DNA of 64,000 nt from Pezizomycotina sp. ARF18 (taxonomy: Eukaryota; Ascomycota), in the NCBI GenBank assembly GCA_002224055.1, contig AZLU01000009.1:379571-443570 (forward strand), in the 5' to 3' direction. A program made the translations under genes and the position numbers. The notes under the pieces are model-generated. The model worked only from the letters and a program-made list of their open reading frames with translations, had not been told where the DNA came from and ran no database searches. This document shows positions 13,745 through 25,503 of this stretch, piece by piece; positions within the stretch are counted from its first letter, which is position 1, and each line of letters opens with the position of its first letter.

Positions 13745-16712
13745 CGGGGTTGCTCGGGTCCTTGCCTGAAGGCGTTCGCAAAAGTTGCTGCATTCCCCGA
13801 GATTTCTGAGTGTAGGGCAGACTCGCAAAAATGAACCCGGAATCGGAATCTCAGTTGATTTGCTGCAAGTTTTTTTTTTTTGAAACCGTATCAACCGCCC
13901 CGCCTTCAGCTGTAGTACCTTCGATCGAGCTCCAGCCTCTAGTCTGTTATCGATGGATGACCCCACGAAAGGTTGTAAGCCTAACACGACTAGCAAATGT
14001 ATGTAAACTGCGCGATCTTATTACTTCCGTAGCTGTAATGATTCTCAATATACATAGGCCAAGCGTATGCGTACCTTTGTTATCTTCCCCTTGGTCTCAG
14101 TGTCATGCCCAGCGCTGGCTGGCGATGAGCTCTTTGGCATACCTCAATAAGGAGGTGGATGAAACTCTCCAAGGCTTTGAAGGCTCGGTAGCACTTGAGT
14201 AATAGTTATGATTGGCACGACAGCTTGATTCTCGATGTATTCAGAAATGATAGATAGCTTTTGCGAAGAGAAATATTTAATTTAAAAAGAAAAATATATA
14301 TATATATATATATCAATTTTATTTTTATTTTTTTTATTTTTTGTTATTAGGATTTTTATGCGAAGCGAAAATAAGTACAGCTATCACAACTCTAGCCGCC
14401 ATTCCAGCTATCCCAACTTCCAATCCTCAACCCCTTCGTCCTTATCACGACGGAATTGAAAAAAAGCCGAATAGTCGACAAATTGCTCAATCTCAAGAAT
14501 CTCATTTAACAGAATAAGCATGGTACAATGCTCGATGAGTCAAAGTCTCGACTTTCACCAGGTGTTACGGAAGGGGAGCCTGCTCCGGCCGGATAGCTCG
14601 CCGTTTCCGGTGCTCAATAAGTCCTCCCAGCCCTAATAATTCCCCCAGAAACTTCCCTTTTTGAGCCTCAATGTGCACACACAGACGTAACGATCCTTCA
14701 TCCTTGTGTCCCCATCTGCTAAAATAAAAGCCGCAGGAACGAGACCAAGGAGAAAGACACTAACCTGCTGTATTAGGTAACGCCGTTTTTTTTTTTTTTG
14801 CGAGGCTCAAATGGTTTGGGAGGCTCTGAGCTGCTCCAATTCCTCCTTTTTTTTAATATACAGTCTTATCTTGCGCCACCACCCTGCACCTATACTTCGA
14901 CGTATTATACACCTATTTGGATGTCGAGGTCCAAGCAACGCCAAAATCATGCAGAGGCGAGGGTTCGGTAAGATAGAAACCAACAAGTCTTCCAGACCGT
15001 TTGGTTTCTTCTTTTCACTTCAGGCAAGACGGATAAACGAACATCAAACATTTGGCAAGAAGTTGAGAAGCTAACAAATTTCCTTATTCAATCCAGAATG
15101 CGGCAAAAAGTGCCCTTCGTGTGCCTTCGTCAACTTTTTCTTCCTTGGACATGTATCATTCCGACGCGGCTCAATACACCTCTATCAAGGAGTTAACGAA
15201 GCACGACAGGAGCAGCGAGCAAGAGTCATTCATTTGCAGCGGATTTGAGCTAACAACGACGCGCGAGGCGGTGTAAAAGGTTAATTCGCTCTACGGGATA
15301 TGTGAAGCAAAAGCTGGGGTCTACATCTCTGTACTAGGGAACAATTACCAATCGAGAAGACTCGGCTCTTAACCTAGTTCACATGACGTGAAACGTTCTA
15401 CGCAGAGCAACCTCATTCTTAAATTGGGAGTCAATTTGGAGGTTACCATACTGCTCGCGCATTTGAGGTATGTCGTGGCATGCAAAGGATTCTTTCGTTC
15501 TCATTGCCGTTCCAAATCGCCAGAAAGCGTCCTAACCGTTTAAGATCTCGGACTTGGAAAGTGTACAAACTCTGACTCGCAAATAGGCACGGAATTTCAA
15601 AGAGGGGTTAGCACGAAACGAATGCAAGTCCCCACTTTTGAACAGCGGACTTTTTCGAGACTTCGGATTGACATCTCAACTTTTGTTGAGCCTCAGCTTT
15701 TGAGGCAGAATAGGCGGCTAAAAACACTTCGATCTACGGTACCTTTTTGGTTCCTCCAACGATCCATGTGAGCCTCCTCGAAGGGGAACTAAAACCAGTG
15801 GATGGAATTGGCAAGCCTTCACCACGCCGCGAACTACGAAGAACATGCGCTTTTGCTCCCTGAAGGCAACGCGAACTAGACGAATTTAACGACATGTAAT
15901 TCGTGTTCAAGAAGTACTCCTGTATGCTCCATTATCTTCAGGCACCTGCCCATGACCATTATATCGGGGATAAGGATCTGCATCGACACGAAATTGAAGG
16001 TTGGAGAGACGGTCTTTTAGAAAAGAAAAGGTCTTAAGAGTGGATCTCCCACCAGTCCTAAGCATCGTGTTCTCAAACACGAACAAGATTCGAAGCTGCG
16101 TGCCGTATGCATATGTGGACATCTAACTTCTCCACATGCACCTGCTGCTGCTCTTCCCAAAAGCCGGTTTTTCTGGTTTCTCAAGTTGGGGGTTCTGACA
16201 CTAACATTCTACCTGAAGAATTCTGAAAAAAAGCGAGGGCTGAACACGGGCTAATTTGATTGGCTGTTGTGTTCATAGCTTCAAACAAGCCTTTCCATTT
16301 TTGGTATCAAAAGACGAGTCATCATAGTTGAAAAATGGGCTGAAGAAGCTCAACAGGTGGAACATCTATCGTACAAAAAGATGATGGGATTGCAGGCACT
16401 CCTTTGACCATTCAATTCATGATGTTTGGGGGCTGATATAGCTTTGTTGTAAAGCCCAAACTAGGATAGAATATCATGCCGATTTCACTTTGATAGCAAT
16501 GATACAATTGTTCTCAGGCAGTATCAAAACAAGACGCTTAAGGTAAGACGTTTTTCCCGGTCAAGTTATAGATCAACGTTTGAGTGTTTGCAAAAATATT
16601 TGATAAAAACTCGTTTATCTGTTTGAAGATTCTATGTCCCAGTGTCGACGTCGGCGCTACGGCGCTCCGCGAATCTCCGTTCCCGCGCCGAGCTCTAAAT
16701 TATATTCAATAC

Positions 16713-16736
16713 TTTTTTTTTTTTTTTTTTTTTTTT
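16713..16736 (+). repeat. Poly(T) run, 24 nt
   Basis: An uninterrupted run of 24 T residues in gene-free DNA. Confidence 0.9.
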
Positions 16737-18568
16737 AATCAAACCTTTCCATTTGTTTCATTCCCTTTCATGACCGATTGATATTCTATAAATCTCACTT
16801 CTCAGATCGAAGCATATAGAATGCGAGAAACACTGCGAGGTTGATGAACACTGCAATCCACGATTTACCAGAACCTGATCTTTGAATTCTAATTGGGTAA
16901 GCGTTTGTCAACTCTTACATTTCTCGGAATTTTTCAAATAGGGCAAGTACAAAAACCATCCGGAACCCGAGAACCTTGACAGTACGAGAAAGGTAACCGG
17001 TTTTTTTTTGGAAATCGCTTATGCAGGTAATAAAAGACACGATATTTTATAAGCCTCCGTCAAAAGATAACCTTTAAATTTGGGTATCGGGCAAAGAGAG
17101 ACGTGCAGTATACCCCTGCGGCTTCGCATGAAAGTAATTTAAACCTGCAGATGACGAATTTCCACTTCGATGGAACGCTCATTTTGATTCACAGGCATAC
17201 GTGTTTCCCTGGAAAAGGACAGGCATTGTTTTTTTGCCACTTTGAGCTTCGACTTGTTATTGATGGAGCACTTTTTTTGTTAGAAGAAAAAAAGAAAAAG
17301 CTCAGGAGTCGCCGATGGAACACTGGGTGCCTCGGAGCCTCTCATCGCCATCTCATATGGACGGTTTAGAACGATTTTGATTGCTAAGGTACGTTCGCTG
17401 AAAATGGCTTCGATTTCCACGCGTGAAACAGTTAGGCTCGACGGCAATCGTGGCTTAGGGTTGGTAGGGCGATTGGATCTCGACAAACTACCTACTCTTT
17501 CAACTCAGGGAAGGTTTAAGAAAGCTCAGCTCATTGGGTGCAAACTGATTCCTGGATAGCCTGGTGAAATTCCAACTTAAATGTTATCTGATTGGATAGT
17601 TATCAGACATAAAGGTATTCTCATATACTTGGATATAAGTTGCTCAGCAGCTCAATGGCTAATCTCCCATCATTCTTAACTTTTATAGATACCAATATCT
17701 CAGTGCCAAAAATATAACTGAGATATCTAAGCTCAGCTATCCCGGAAGCAAAAAGAGGCGTCAACAGGGCTAGGTTAAGATGCGGATGCTAATCTACCCG
17801 CCCTGAGAAAAATTATAGCTATTTGTTTACGTATAATCTCATTTCCGTTTAACAATTACGGTAATTGCTCCATCGTTATGTATCATTTTGTACGCTGACC
17901 ATCTTCGGCACCGGTCCTCAATGTAGGCGAGGCCGTGCCGAGTGTCCCGTTTCGATCTACGATAGCCCTCCGACCGATTCTAACGAGGCATCAGTACTGG
18001 TTACACATTCACCAACGATGCAATCGTAAGTTGTCATGCGGATATACCCAGCAGGCGAATAGGAGTATACTTCGCAAGTACGGAATGGTTGGCGCAGTAA
18101 GGGTACGACAGATTACCCTACAGCCACAGCTCATGGGTTGCTGGCATACGGCGGTCTGCTTTCGGTTAGGAACCAGGTTTTGGCAATGTAGCCTTGTGGT
18201 ATCATTCGCGATGCCCTAGCAGAATCCGGGATATCTCCACAGTCTAGCTAACGAGCTGGCGAGCCGACGTAGTACTGCGGTATACAACAATCGAAGGACG
18301 GAGTGTCTCGATATATGAGAAGTACCAATCTTGAATAACTTTACAATATTATAAGTTAAACACGTTGAATAGGAAAAATTTAAAAAAAAAGAAAGAAGGA
18401 AAAGAAATGAAAGACAAAAGCTCAATTAATTGAATATTTGACCTGGCAGGTGTTGGACATGATTACCTGTTTTCCTCCTTACCTGTAACTTCATTCTAAG
18501 CCCTCGCCAGGCAGACTTTTGCCTCCCATTTCGCTTCGATTCAAGGCATTATTCAACCTGGTTGAGCG

Positions 18569-18590
18569 TTTTTTTTTTTTTTTTTTTTTT
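18569..18590 (+). repeat. Poly(T) run, 22 nt
   Basis: An uninterrupted run of 22 T residues in gene-free DNA. Confidence 0.9.
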
Positions 18591-19105
18591 ACTAATTCGA
18601 TCAGTCTGCTGAGCTCAACGGCAAGAGCCATATTGATGTCCAATGCATAGGGCTGCAGAGAGCGAAAAATCAAACAAGGTTTCTCCACAATTAACAGCCC
18701 TATCATGTTTCGTTACCATGCGCATCAACTTAACGAGGAGTTTAGATCTCCGAGACATGGCTCTTCAACCAAACCCGGCACGCCCGCTTTTTCTCTGTTT
18801 TTGTTTTTGCTTAAATTACAGGAGCTGTTTTCGTCTATCCGAGACGGACGTGGAGGAGAAAAATCCCGCCTATGCTTGTTCCCGGTTCTCAGCAGTTGAG
18901 CAAGACAGCGGTTCATATGACCAAAAAAAAATTTTTTTTTATTTCATCAATTAATATATTGCTTTCATGAAACAAAGACGTGGATGTGACAGAACGGAAA
19001 AGAAAATCATTATCTCCAGCTTTTACCGTTTATTGCCTTTACCTATGTTTAACTGAATAGGGCTCCGATACCGTCGCGAAACAACATGCAGAGTATTCAG
19101 GCTTG

Positions 19106-19128
19106 AAAAAAAAAAAAAAAAAAAAAAA
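19106..19128 (+). repeat. Poly(A) run, 23 nt
   Basis: An uninterrupted run of 23 A residues in gene-free DNA. Confidence 0.9.
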
Positions 19129-22042
19129 CAACTTGCTCAAGGAATAGAACGGATCCCACATGAACTTCCTTCAGTTGATATCGAACAATACGGAAAGCCG
19201 GTGATTTTTTTATTTCTTGTTCTCCGACTTCAACGGAACGGGAAAAATCGTCCACGTAATATGAGAAAAGAAACTATCCATACGCAGAGCAAGATTAGAA
19301 CTTATTCCTTGTTTCAAAGGCTTAGCAAAATCCAATATCACAGGCCAGATATCGATAGGATCAACCTAATAATATTCTGAACGTTTTCCCGCCAATGGCG
19401 TTGGGCATAAGCAGCAGCAGTTTTTGGGAAAAAAGAAATTTCAAATACCTTAGCGGTAATAAACGTCAAAGGGCAACTGGAAGCTAAGAACATTTGCACA
19501 TTCTCAATTAGATTGCCCGTCGAGAAAAGGGTAACTTTGATAAATGTTTCCCTGCAACGGCGCCGACAAAAGTGGTTATATGCCGCGACTTCGGACATTT
19601 CCACCCAACCCCGTTCAGACTGTAACGTCTATGCTTATTCTTTCCGAGGGGTAACCACGGCAGATCCTTTTCGTGGCCTGTCAGAATGCTTGTTTCACGA
19701 ATAGGTTTTCCGCTTCAAAAAGAGTTATTGTTGAGAGTAAGTACGGGTACTACCTGCTCCGCGCTTCGCCGCAACAGTAACGCGTAAGCACCGTGGCGAT
19801 GATAGTAGTCTCTTTTTTCTAGGCTTACAAAAAGTCGTCCATCTGCCGTATTCTCGAAAGATCAAGGAGAAAAAAAAGGAAAGAAAATAAATACTCCATG
19901 GGGCTTCCAGGTTTTAGATGTCGTGCATATCATGCTCATGATAAAATATCCGTTCAAGCGAGCTCGTTGAAAGATTTTCAGATTGATCGATCTAATAAGG
20001 ATTATCCGCGAACGACTAGCGTGAGTAAAAATATCAAAAATATTGCTTATTGAGATAGAGGAACTATTAACGAGCTTTTCAATGCTCTCATAATATGTTT
20101 CATCTTATAAAAAGTAGCAGGAATCCTTGGAAACGTATGATGCAATTCTTTTAGAACAGGGAGGTTTCATCTAAAAACATAACAACTACATGAGAATTAA
20201 TGAATAAGTTTAGAACCGTGATTGAATGTCCAATTAATCTAATTTCAGCGCTAAACATGTGCATTAGAAGAACCATGTCTGATGTATTCCGAGTAATATT
20301 CGGTGATCATACATCACCAGGAATATTTCATGAATTCAGCTTGGAAAGTATTCTTAACATACGGATTCGGTTGTAACAAAACTTAATACTCATGAATCAG
20401 TTTTACATCTAATATCACATATATTGAAGCGTGAAATACATTAAGTAAACATAGCATACACATGTGCTTTCAGCCTGGAAGCTATCTTGCAACACCTATA
20501 ACAGTTCATCGGTAATTTCGCAATTTACCAGCCAATCACGGTTACATTAAGATCGGTGACGCCTCTAAAAATGTAAATTATGGCTCCTTAGCTCATACAT
20601 GCCTAAACGGATTAGAAATGAGCAGGCAGCATTGTGAGATGATAATGAATACTAATATTGGATTTATTTCCGCTTCAATAATTGCCCAATTCTCGAACTT
20701 TTCCATGATTTCTACTTCTATCAAGCGCAAAATCCGAAATATCATTGTAGGCCTAATGCTTAACTTCATGTACTGCTAACTAAGACTTCCTAAAAGAATT
20801 CTAAATAAATGGCAATTGTAAGTAGATCTCGGAGCAGCAAAGCACTCTCAAGCCACTCCCAGGCCGATAATTCTGGCCGCTTGTAATATGCTCTGGTGCT
20901 CCTATGAGTATAAAGCGCAGACTTAGTGAATATTGTGTGTTGTGTGCCTACAAACCTTTGATTCGTATAATGGATTGTTTAATGTATATTATTTCTTAGA
21001 TTTCATCGGATCTCTTAGAAACACCCCCAAACTAGTTGATTGCTTTCAGAATTTAATGATCCCGTGTGAATCAAGACACGCTGATATGTGCCCCCGTGGT
21101 CTGAGAAATCATATGAAGTTTCATTCTGCCGAAAGGAGTCTGTACTACATATATATAAATATAAATATATACTGTTAGCTTAATATAATCAAGCAATCTT
21201 TGGCTGAAGCTCTTTGTCTAGCTAGAGGGAGACTGATAACTTAACACTTGAGCCGTCCCGCAATCGGCATTGGTGTATGAGGTCAGACATAACGCCGAGA
21301 GCTTGTCATGTAAGCTGTGAGGCCGGCCCGTCGTCACGGAGAAGCTAAGCAGAGCTTTAGTATAAAGCCCTCCGTGCTAGACGTCAGAATAAACACTAGG
21401 ATTTTCTGCTGTCAATGTCGTAAGTATAGCTGGGCTACCATTGAACGTGAGTCTTGCACTAGCCGCGCACAATACCAGCCGCGTGATCGTGGCTGGTGGC
21501 TGTCCGTAAGCTTTTCCATACTATCAGACAAGGCAACATGCTCGTAGACCTCCGTCAAACCTTAAGGGCATCTCGTCCCTTCGTCGAAGTCGATAGAAGC
21601 AAACGCAAACTGCTCAACTGTTCGTCCGGGCAACATTCCGGGCCCTTCCGGAAAGAAAATATCTGAAGGAAATAAAAATTAAAAAAAAAACAAATCAAAC
21701 ACGGCAGCCCACCGGAGGAAGATATTTCAAAAACTTACACATCACCACCTCTCCTTAACCCACAAACATCCATCTCCTTCTTCCCTGTTTCAATACCTGT
21801 TGATTGTTCACCAACTATTCTTTCTCCTATACCCCTTTCCCTTTCTTGAACGATTCCCTATATCAAGCTTCTTAAAACAATACGTTTTCGTTTGTTTAAA
21901 AAGATATCCTCTAAACAATATTTGTCAGTTTGATTTATTTTTCTAAAAAAGCAGAAAAGCAAATACAAAAAGAGAGCACAATATCTTATTGATTATCAAC
22001 ATTGTTTCAAAGAAGTACACGTACCCAGTTTACTTGTCCATC

Positions 22043-23849
22043 ATGTCAGAGAACTTGGACCCCCGCAACTGCCTCGCTCGCACTACTCACGAGCAGAACG
22101 GGTCTCTAAGCATCCCAAGAGGCGCGTTGAAAGTGCCTTCTGGCGAACCCTAGCGCGGTCAGAGACCACGGGCAGCCCTTGCAGGAAATCAAACTCAACC
22201 ACTTCCCAAGCCAGACCGCCTTGTGTCCGGAACACGCTGCAGAGAAGTCTTATCATGACGGCATCCACAGGGACTCCGCCCTAGCCTTCAGCATCTACGA
22301 CGATGAGGCAGCGGTACGAGAGCGATGGCGAAGAAGGTTCCCTGACTTTCAGGCCGACCCCAAAACGAAGCCGGCTACCGCGCAGTCACCCCGATCCCCA
22401 TCAAGGCCAACAAGAGGTCTGCTGCCAACTACGTTCCCCACAAGAACGACAACGATAGCGGGAACGAGTCTGCCGGCGAAGACTGCTCAATTCGTCCACT
22501 TTCAACCCGATTCTGATGGACAGGGATCCCGGAGCGCGCCGCTGGCCGAGGGATCAGGACTTAGCCTTGTTCTCCATCGTCAACGGCGATAGTCCTTACA
22601 AGGTCAGGGCCGGTAGCAGCCCGGAGCGCATGTGGGATGACGTTCACAGCGCTTTCAAGTCCGAGTTTCCCGATACGAAGAAGACTAAACTCGAGTTGAG
22701 GAAGTATTGGCTCTCGCAGGGTGGAAGGGACCAGGAGCTTAATGCTGATGAGGTTAGCACTTTTTGCGCTTCCTTTCGTTTGTGTTATTTCGTTCAGTAG
22801 AGTTTGTTTTCCTTCTTGTTGCTTCCGCTCCCTTGATACCTAGCTTGGTTGCTTTGTCCGGTAAAAAGGACAAGAAGACAAAAGGCTACTGCTTCCTCGA
22901 TGTCCTATTGAGTGTTGGTCGTATCAGCTTTGGCATTTCTGCTCCTTTAATTAGGGTAGATTTGTCAGGAAATGACAGCAGAGCAGGAAAGACGCACAGA
23001 TTATTTCCTCTATTTATTTTCTTCTTTCACCTTCTATCCTCTTCCAATTCCCTCCTTTTCCTCCCCCTATCACCGTATAAGTTCCCTTCCACATCCTTTC
23101 CTCCCTCAATACAGCAATTCACGAACATTAAAAAAGAAATCCCTCATCATCAATCGCTATAGCGCTAAATCATATCAATAATGTTTGATTACGCGCTTGA
23201 CGTCCTCGCCATGGCCTTCGCCCTGACGGTCGGCAGTTTTCGTTGGCATATCTCGTTGTTTGCTGTGCGATTCCTCCCGCGGCCTCGCAGGGTCCTCCTC
23301 GTGGTCAATGAGGCCAACCCCGTCGTCAAGGTCCTTCCCCATCGTCTCTATATACACGGCAGCTCCTACCATTCTCCTTGTTACATTTCCCCGACTTTCA
23401 CATACATTTTCTTATCGCCGCTTTGATTATCATCAACTCCCCATTCCCGGTAAAACTCTAACACAAGCTCCTACTAACGCCTTCATCTCATTACTTCCAC
23501 CACAGTACAAACTCTTCAAAGCCGCCACCGAGGTCACGGAAGAGGAAAAGGCGTCCGCCTCATCATCTACAGGTTCCACCAGCTGACCCGCCGCTGCTCG
23601 CCCTCCCCGCCGCCCGCCGCCTCTCGAGGACATGAAGCAGCACGACGAGAAGCTCAGGAACCTCGAGCAGGGAGCCGAAACCCCGCTTCCCCGATCGACA
23701 TCCAGGCCAGGAAGCACATGCTCAGCGGTCACAGGAGGGACTCCATCGGAGCTATCCCAGAGGTCGAGGGCGGAGGCGAGTACGGCGTCGACTACGACAT
23801 TGAGGATGACGTCGTCGTCACGAAGAAGGCCCGCTTCGATTTCGATTGA
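22043..23849 (+). CDS. Putative SANT/Myb-like nuclear protein (hypothetical)
   Basis: The start is the ATG at 22043 (MSENLDPR...). Exon 1 ends at 22752 and exon 2 runs from 23506 to the TGA at 23847-23849 (...KKARFDFD). The 753-nt intron begins gttagc and ends ccaccacag, with a CTAAC branch site at about 23474-23478. The junction keeps frame (...LNADE|YKLFKAATEV). About 350 residues are encoded. Residues around the end of exon 1 (WPRDQDLALFSIVNGDSPYK, then ERMWDDVHSAFKSEFP) have spaced aromatic residues and an amphipathic helix pattern resembling a SANT/Myb or trihelix DNA-binding fold. That is inference; no family is recognised. The C-terminus is Ser/Pro-rich, then acidic, ending in a short basic patch. 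Exon 1 needs about three frame changes (near 22133, 22370 and 22510) and exon 2 at least two (near 23585 and 23690), as in the conserved genes nearby. The 3' end faces the M3 peptidase gene. Confidence 0.6.
22753..23505 (+). other. Long intron with a GC-richer internal island
   Basis: The proposed intron of the SANT-like gene. It is much longer than the 48-139-nt introns of the other genes here. Its 3' half has strong pyrimidine tracts and a good branch site. About 23175-23375 is clearly GC-richer and open on both strands, so a missed exon or a small nested gene is possible. Nothing in it is recognisable. Confidence 0.55.
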
Positions 23850-25503
23850 AAAAGTATTTCTTAAGGAGGTTTCGGCAAACTGTTTTCGACATGGCAAGCT
23901 TTTTTTCGAATAACAGACAATTTTTACTACGAAATTTCACGATGCTTCTTTCGACACTCTCGACATCGATGGTTAAACTTGGTTTCCTTATTCAAACGAC
24001 ATTGATTAAACAGCGACAAAAACGTTCTTTTTCTTTCTATTTCTTATCTTACTACTAGGGGTTTCTTTTCTCATTATTCAAAATGGCTTTTATTCAACTA
24101 CTTAAAAACAGGGAAAAACTATCAAAGAGTCTATACAGGAAAAAAAGGTAGTGCAAGATGTGTGTGTTGGATACAAAATTATACTGGTCAAAAAAAATTA
24201 CACTTTGTATCTATATCATCTTCTTTCAATTTTTTTTTTTCGCCACCTTGTCTTCTCTGTACGGTCATGTTTCCTGTTTTCCTCATTGTTCATTATCATG
24301 TTTTGTTTTAAAATCTGGGTCACAAAAAGAGTATTTTTTTTTCTTCAAAATCGTCAATGGTATCTTTCTCTAGGAAAAATCACACTTTTCTTCTATCTCT
24401 TCTCTTATACTTGTCTCTACTTTTGTTCTCCATTACTACTTCCTTTCTCCCTTTTCCCTTTTCTCAATACTATATAAATTCTCTTTGTCATTTCTGTTTT
24501 ATTTTTGTATCTCGGTCATCGTCATCTATTCCTCACCGCCACTACATATCATCATCGCCATAATTTTACCAGCATCGCCTTCCATCTCTTCATACTGATC
24601 AGTCTCATCTTTCAGACATCTCACTCTTCTTGATCACCATACAACAACACCTCAACCTCCCCTTCTATACCGCCCTTAATCACAATTATTCGACCTCTTC
24701 ATACAAGCTTCCTCACCCGTCACCGCCACCCTCATTCCCATCCTTTATCACTTCATCGCTTTTAAGCGCTTTTGAACAAGTTGTACGATGTATATCGTTT
24801 CCTTCGTTCCCTTTTCTCTGTTGTATTGATATGTAGCATAATCTTCGGCGCCTCGTGTATGTTGTTCTCATCTCTTTAGCGCTCTGCATCGTTGGAAATT
24901 CGTGCTATCCTCTTGTATTTGTTGCGAGTTGGTATTTCCCCGTTTATTTAGCGCTTCGTTTATGTCGTCTCCACTTTTTAGCGCTTCGTATTGTTACATG
25001 TTAGTGTTTGTCCTCTCCGGCGTTTACCTATTGTACGATCGCTTTTGGTTAGTAAAGATATAGCATGTATCGGGCGTCAGCTGTTGCGTTCGCAGAGGCT
25101 TTTCTGTAGTCGCTTTGTTTGATTTACCAGTGTACTTTAGATGTATGATGTACGATGTCAGAAATATTTGTATACCGGCTATTCCATCCGAAATATCATG
25201 GACGATAACTTATAGGTTCTCAGACGAAGCCATATTTTTGCATTTACCTTCAGAGTGGAATTCATCTTTCATGATTGTATTGTGTAATAACTAGGCGGTC
25301 TAGCTAATCACTTTTTTGTAAAAGAACCTGAACAAGCTAGCAATGCATCTAATCGCTTGAATGCAAAAAATCTCGTAGCTCTTTTATAGAAAAAAACAAA
25401 CCGTTTTGGTAGAAAACTTTTTTTTTTCCAATATTCGTTCTATCCTTTCCGTGTCTTAAAAGTGATAAGAAGTACTTAAGTAACCATGAGAAAACAGGGA
25501 CAT
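23850..25503. other. Convergent intergenic region, pyrimidine-rich
   Basis: This lies between the 3' ends of the SANT-like gene and the M3 peptidase gene. It is mostly T/C-rich on the plus strand, and frames across it give Phe/Leu/Ser strings only. No gene is supported. It contains a degenerate repeat around 24760-24990. Confidence 0.65.
24846..24990 (+). repeat. Degenerate tandem repeat containing AGCGCT palindromes
   Basis: A unit of roughly 30-70 nt recurs: a GCGC(C/T)TCGT-type start, then TTATGTCGTCTCC or a variant, then TTTTAGCGCT. The palindrome AGCGCT lies at 24878-24883, 24950-24955 and 24980-24985, with a further copy just upstream at 24765-24770. No function is known to me. Confidence 0.55.

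Larger units (their letters stand above)
8601..22042. other. Gene-free DNA of more mixed composition
   Basis: No supportable gene in about 13 kb. Compared with the stretch to its left, long purine/pyrimidine tracts are rarer, particularly at 14.5-16.5 kb and 19.9-21.6 kb, and the sequence looks more like ordinary moderately A/T-rich DNA. Open frames are short (below about 125 codons), lack recognisable motifs and have no consistent splice structure. The longest are near 10310-10696 (+), 11823-12188 (-) and 13831-14202 (+). I looked for reverse-transcriptase, transposase and integrase motifs and saw none. Old, heavily mutated repeats are possible but cannot be shown by eye. Isolated A or T runs occur at 13700-13734, 16713-16736, 18569-18590 and 19106-19128. 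Confidence 0.65.

Noticed and set aside
8601-22042. Retroelement or transposase remnants
   Set aside because: I looked for reverse-transcriptase, integrase and transposase motifs and for long terminal repeats by eye and saw none strong enough to call.
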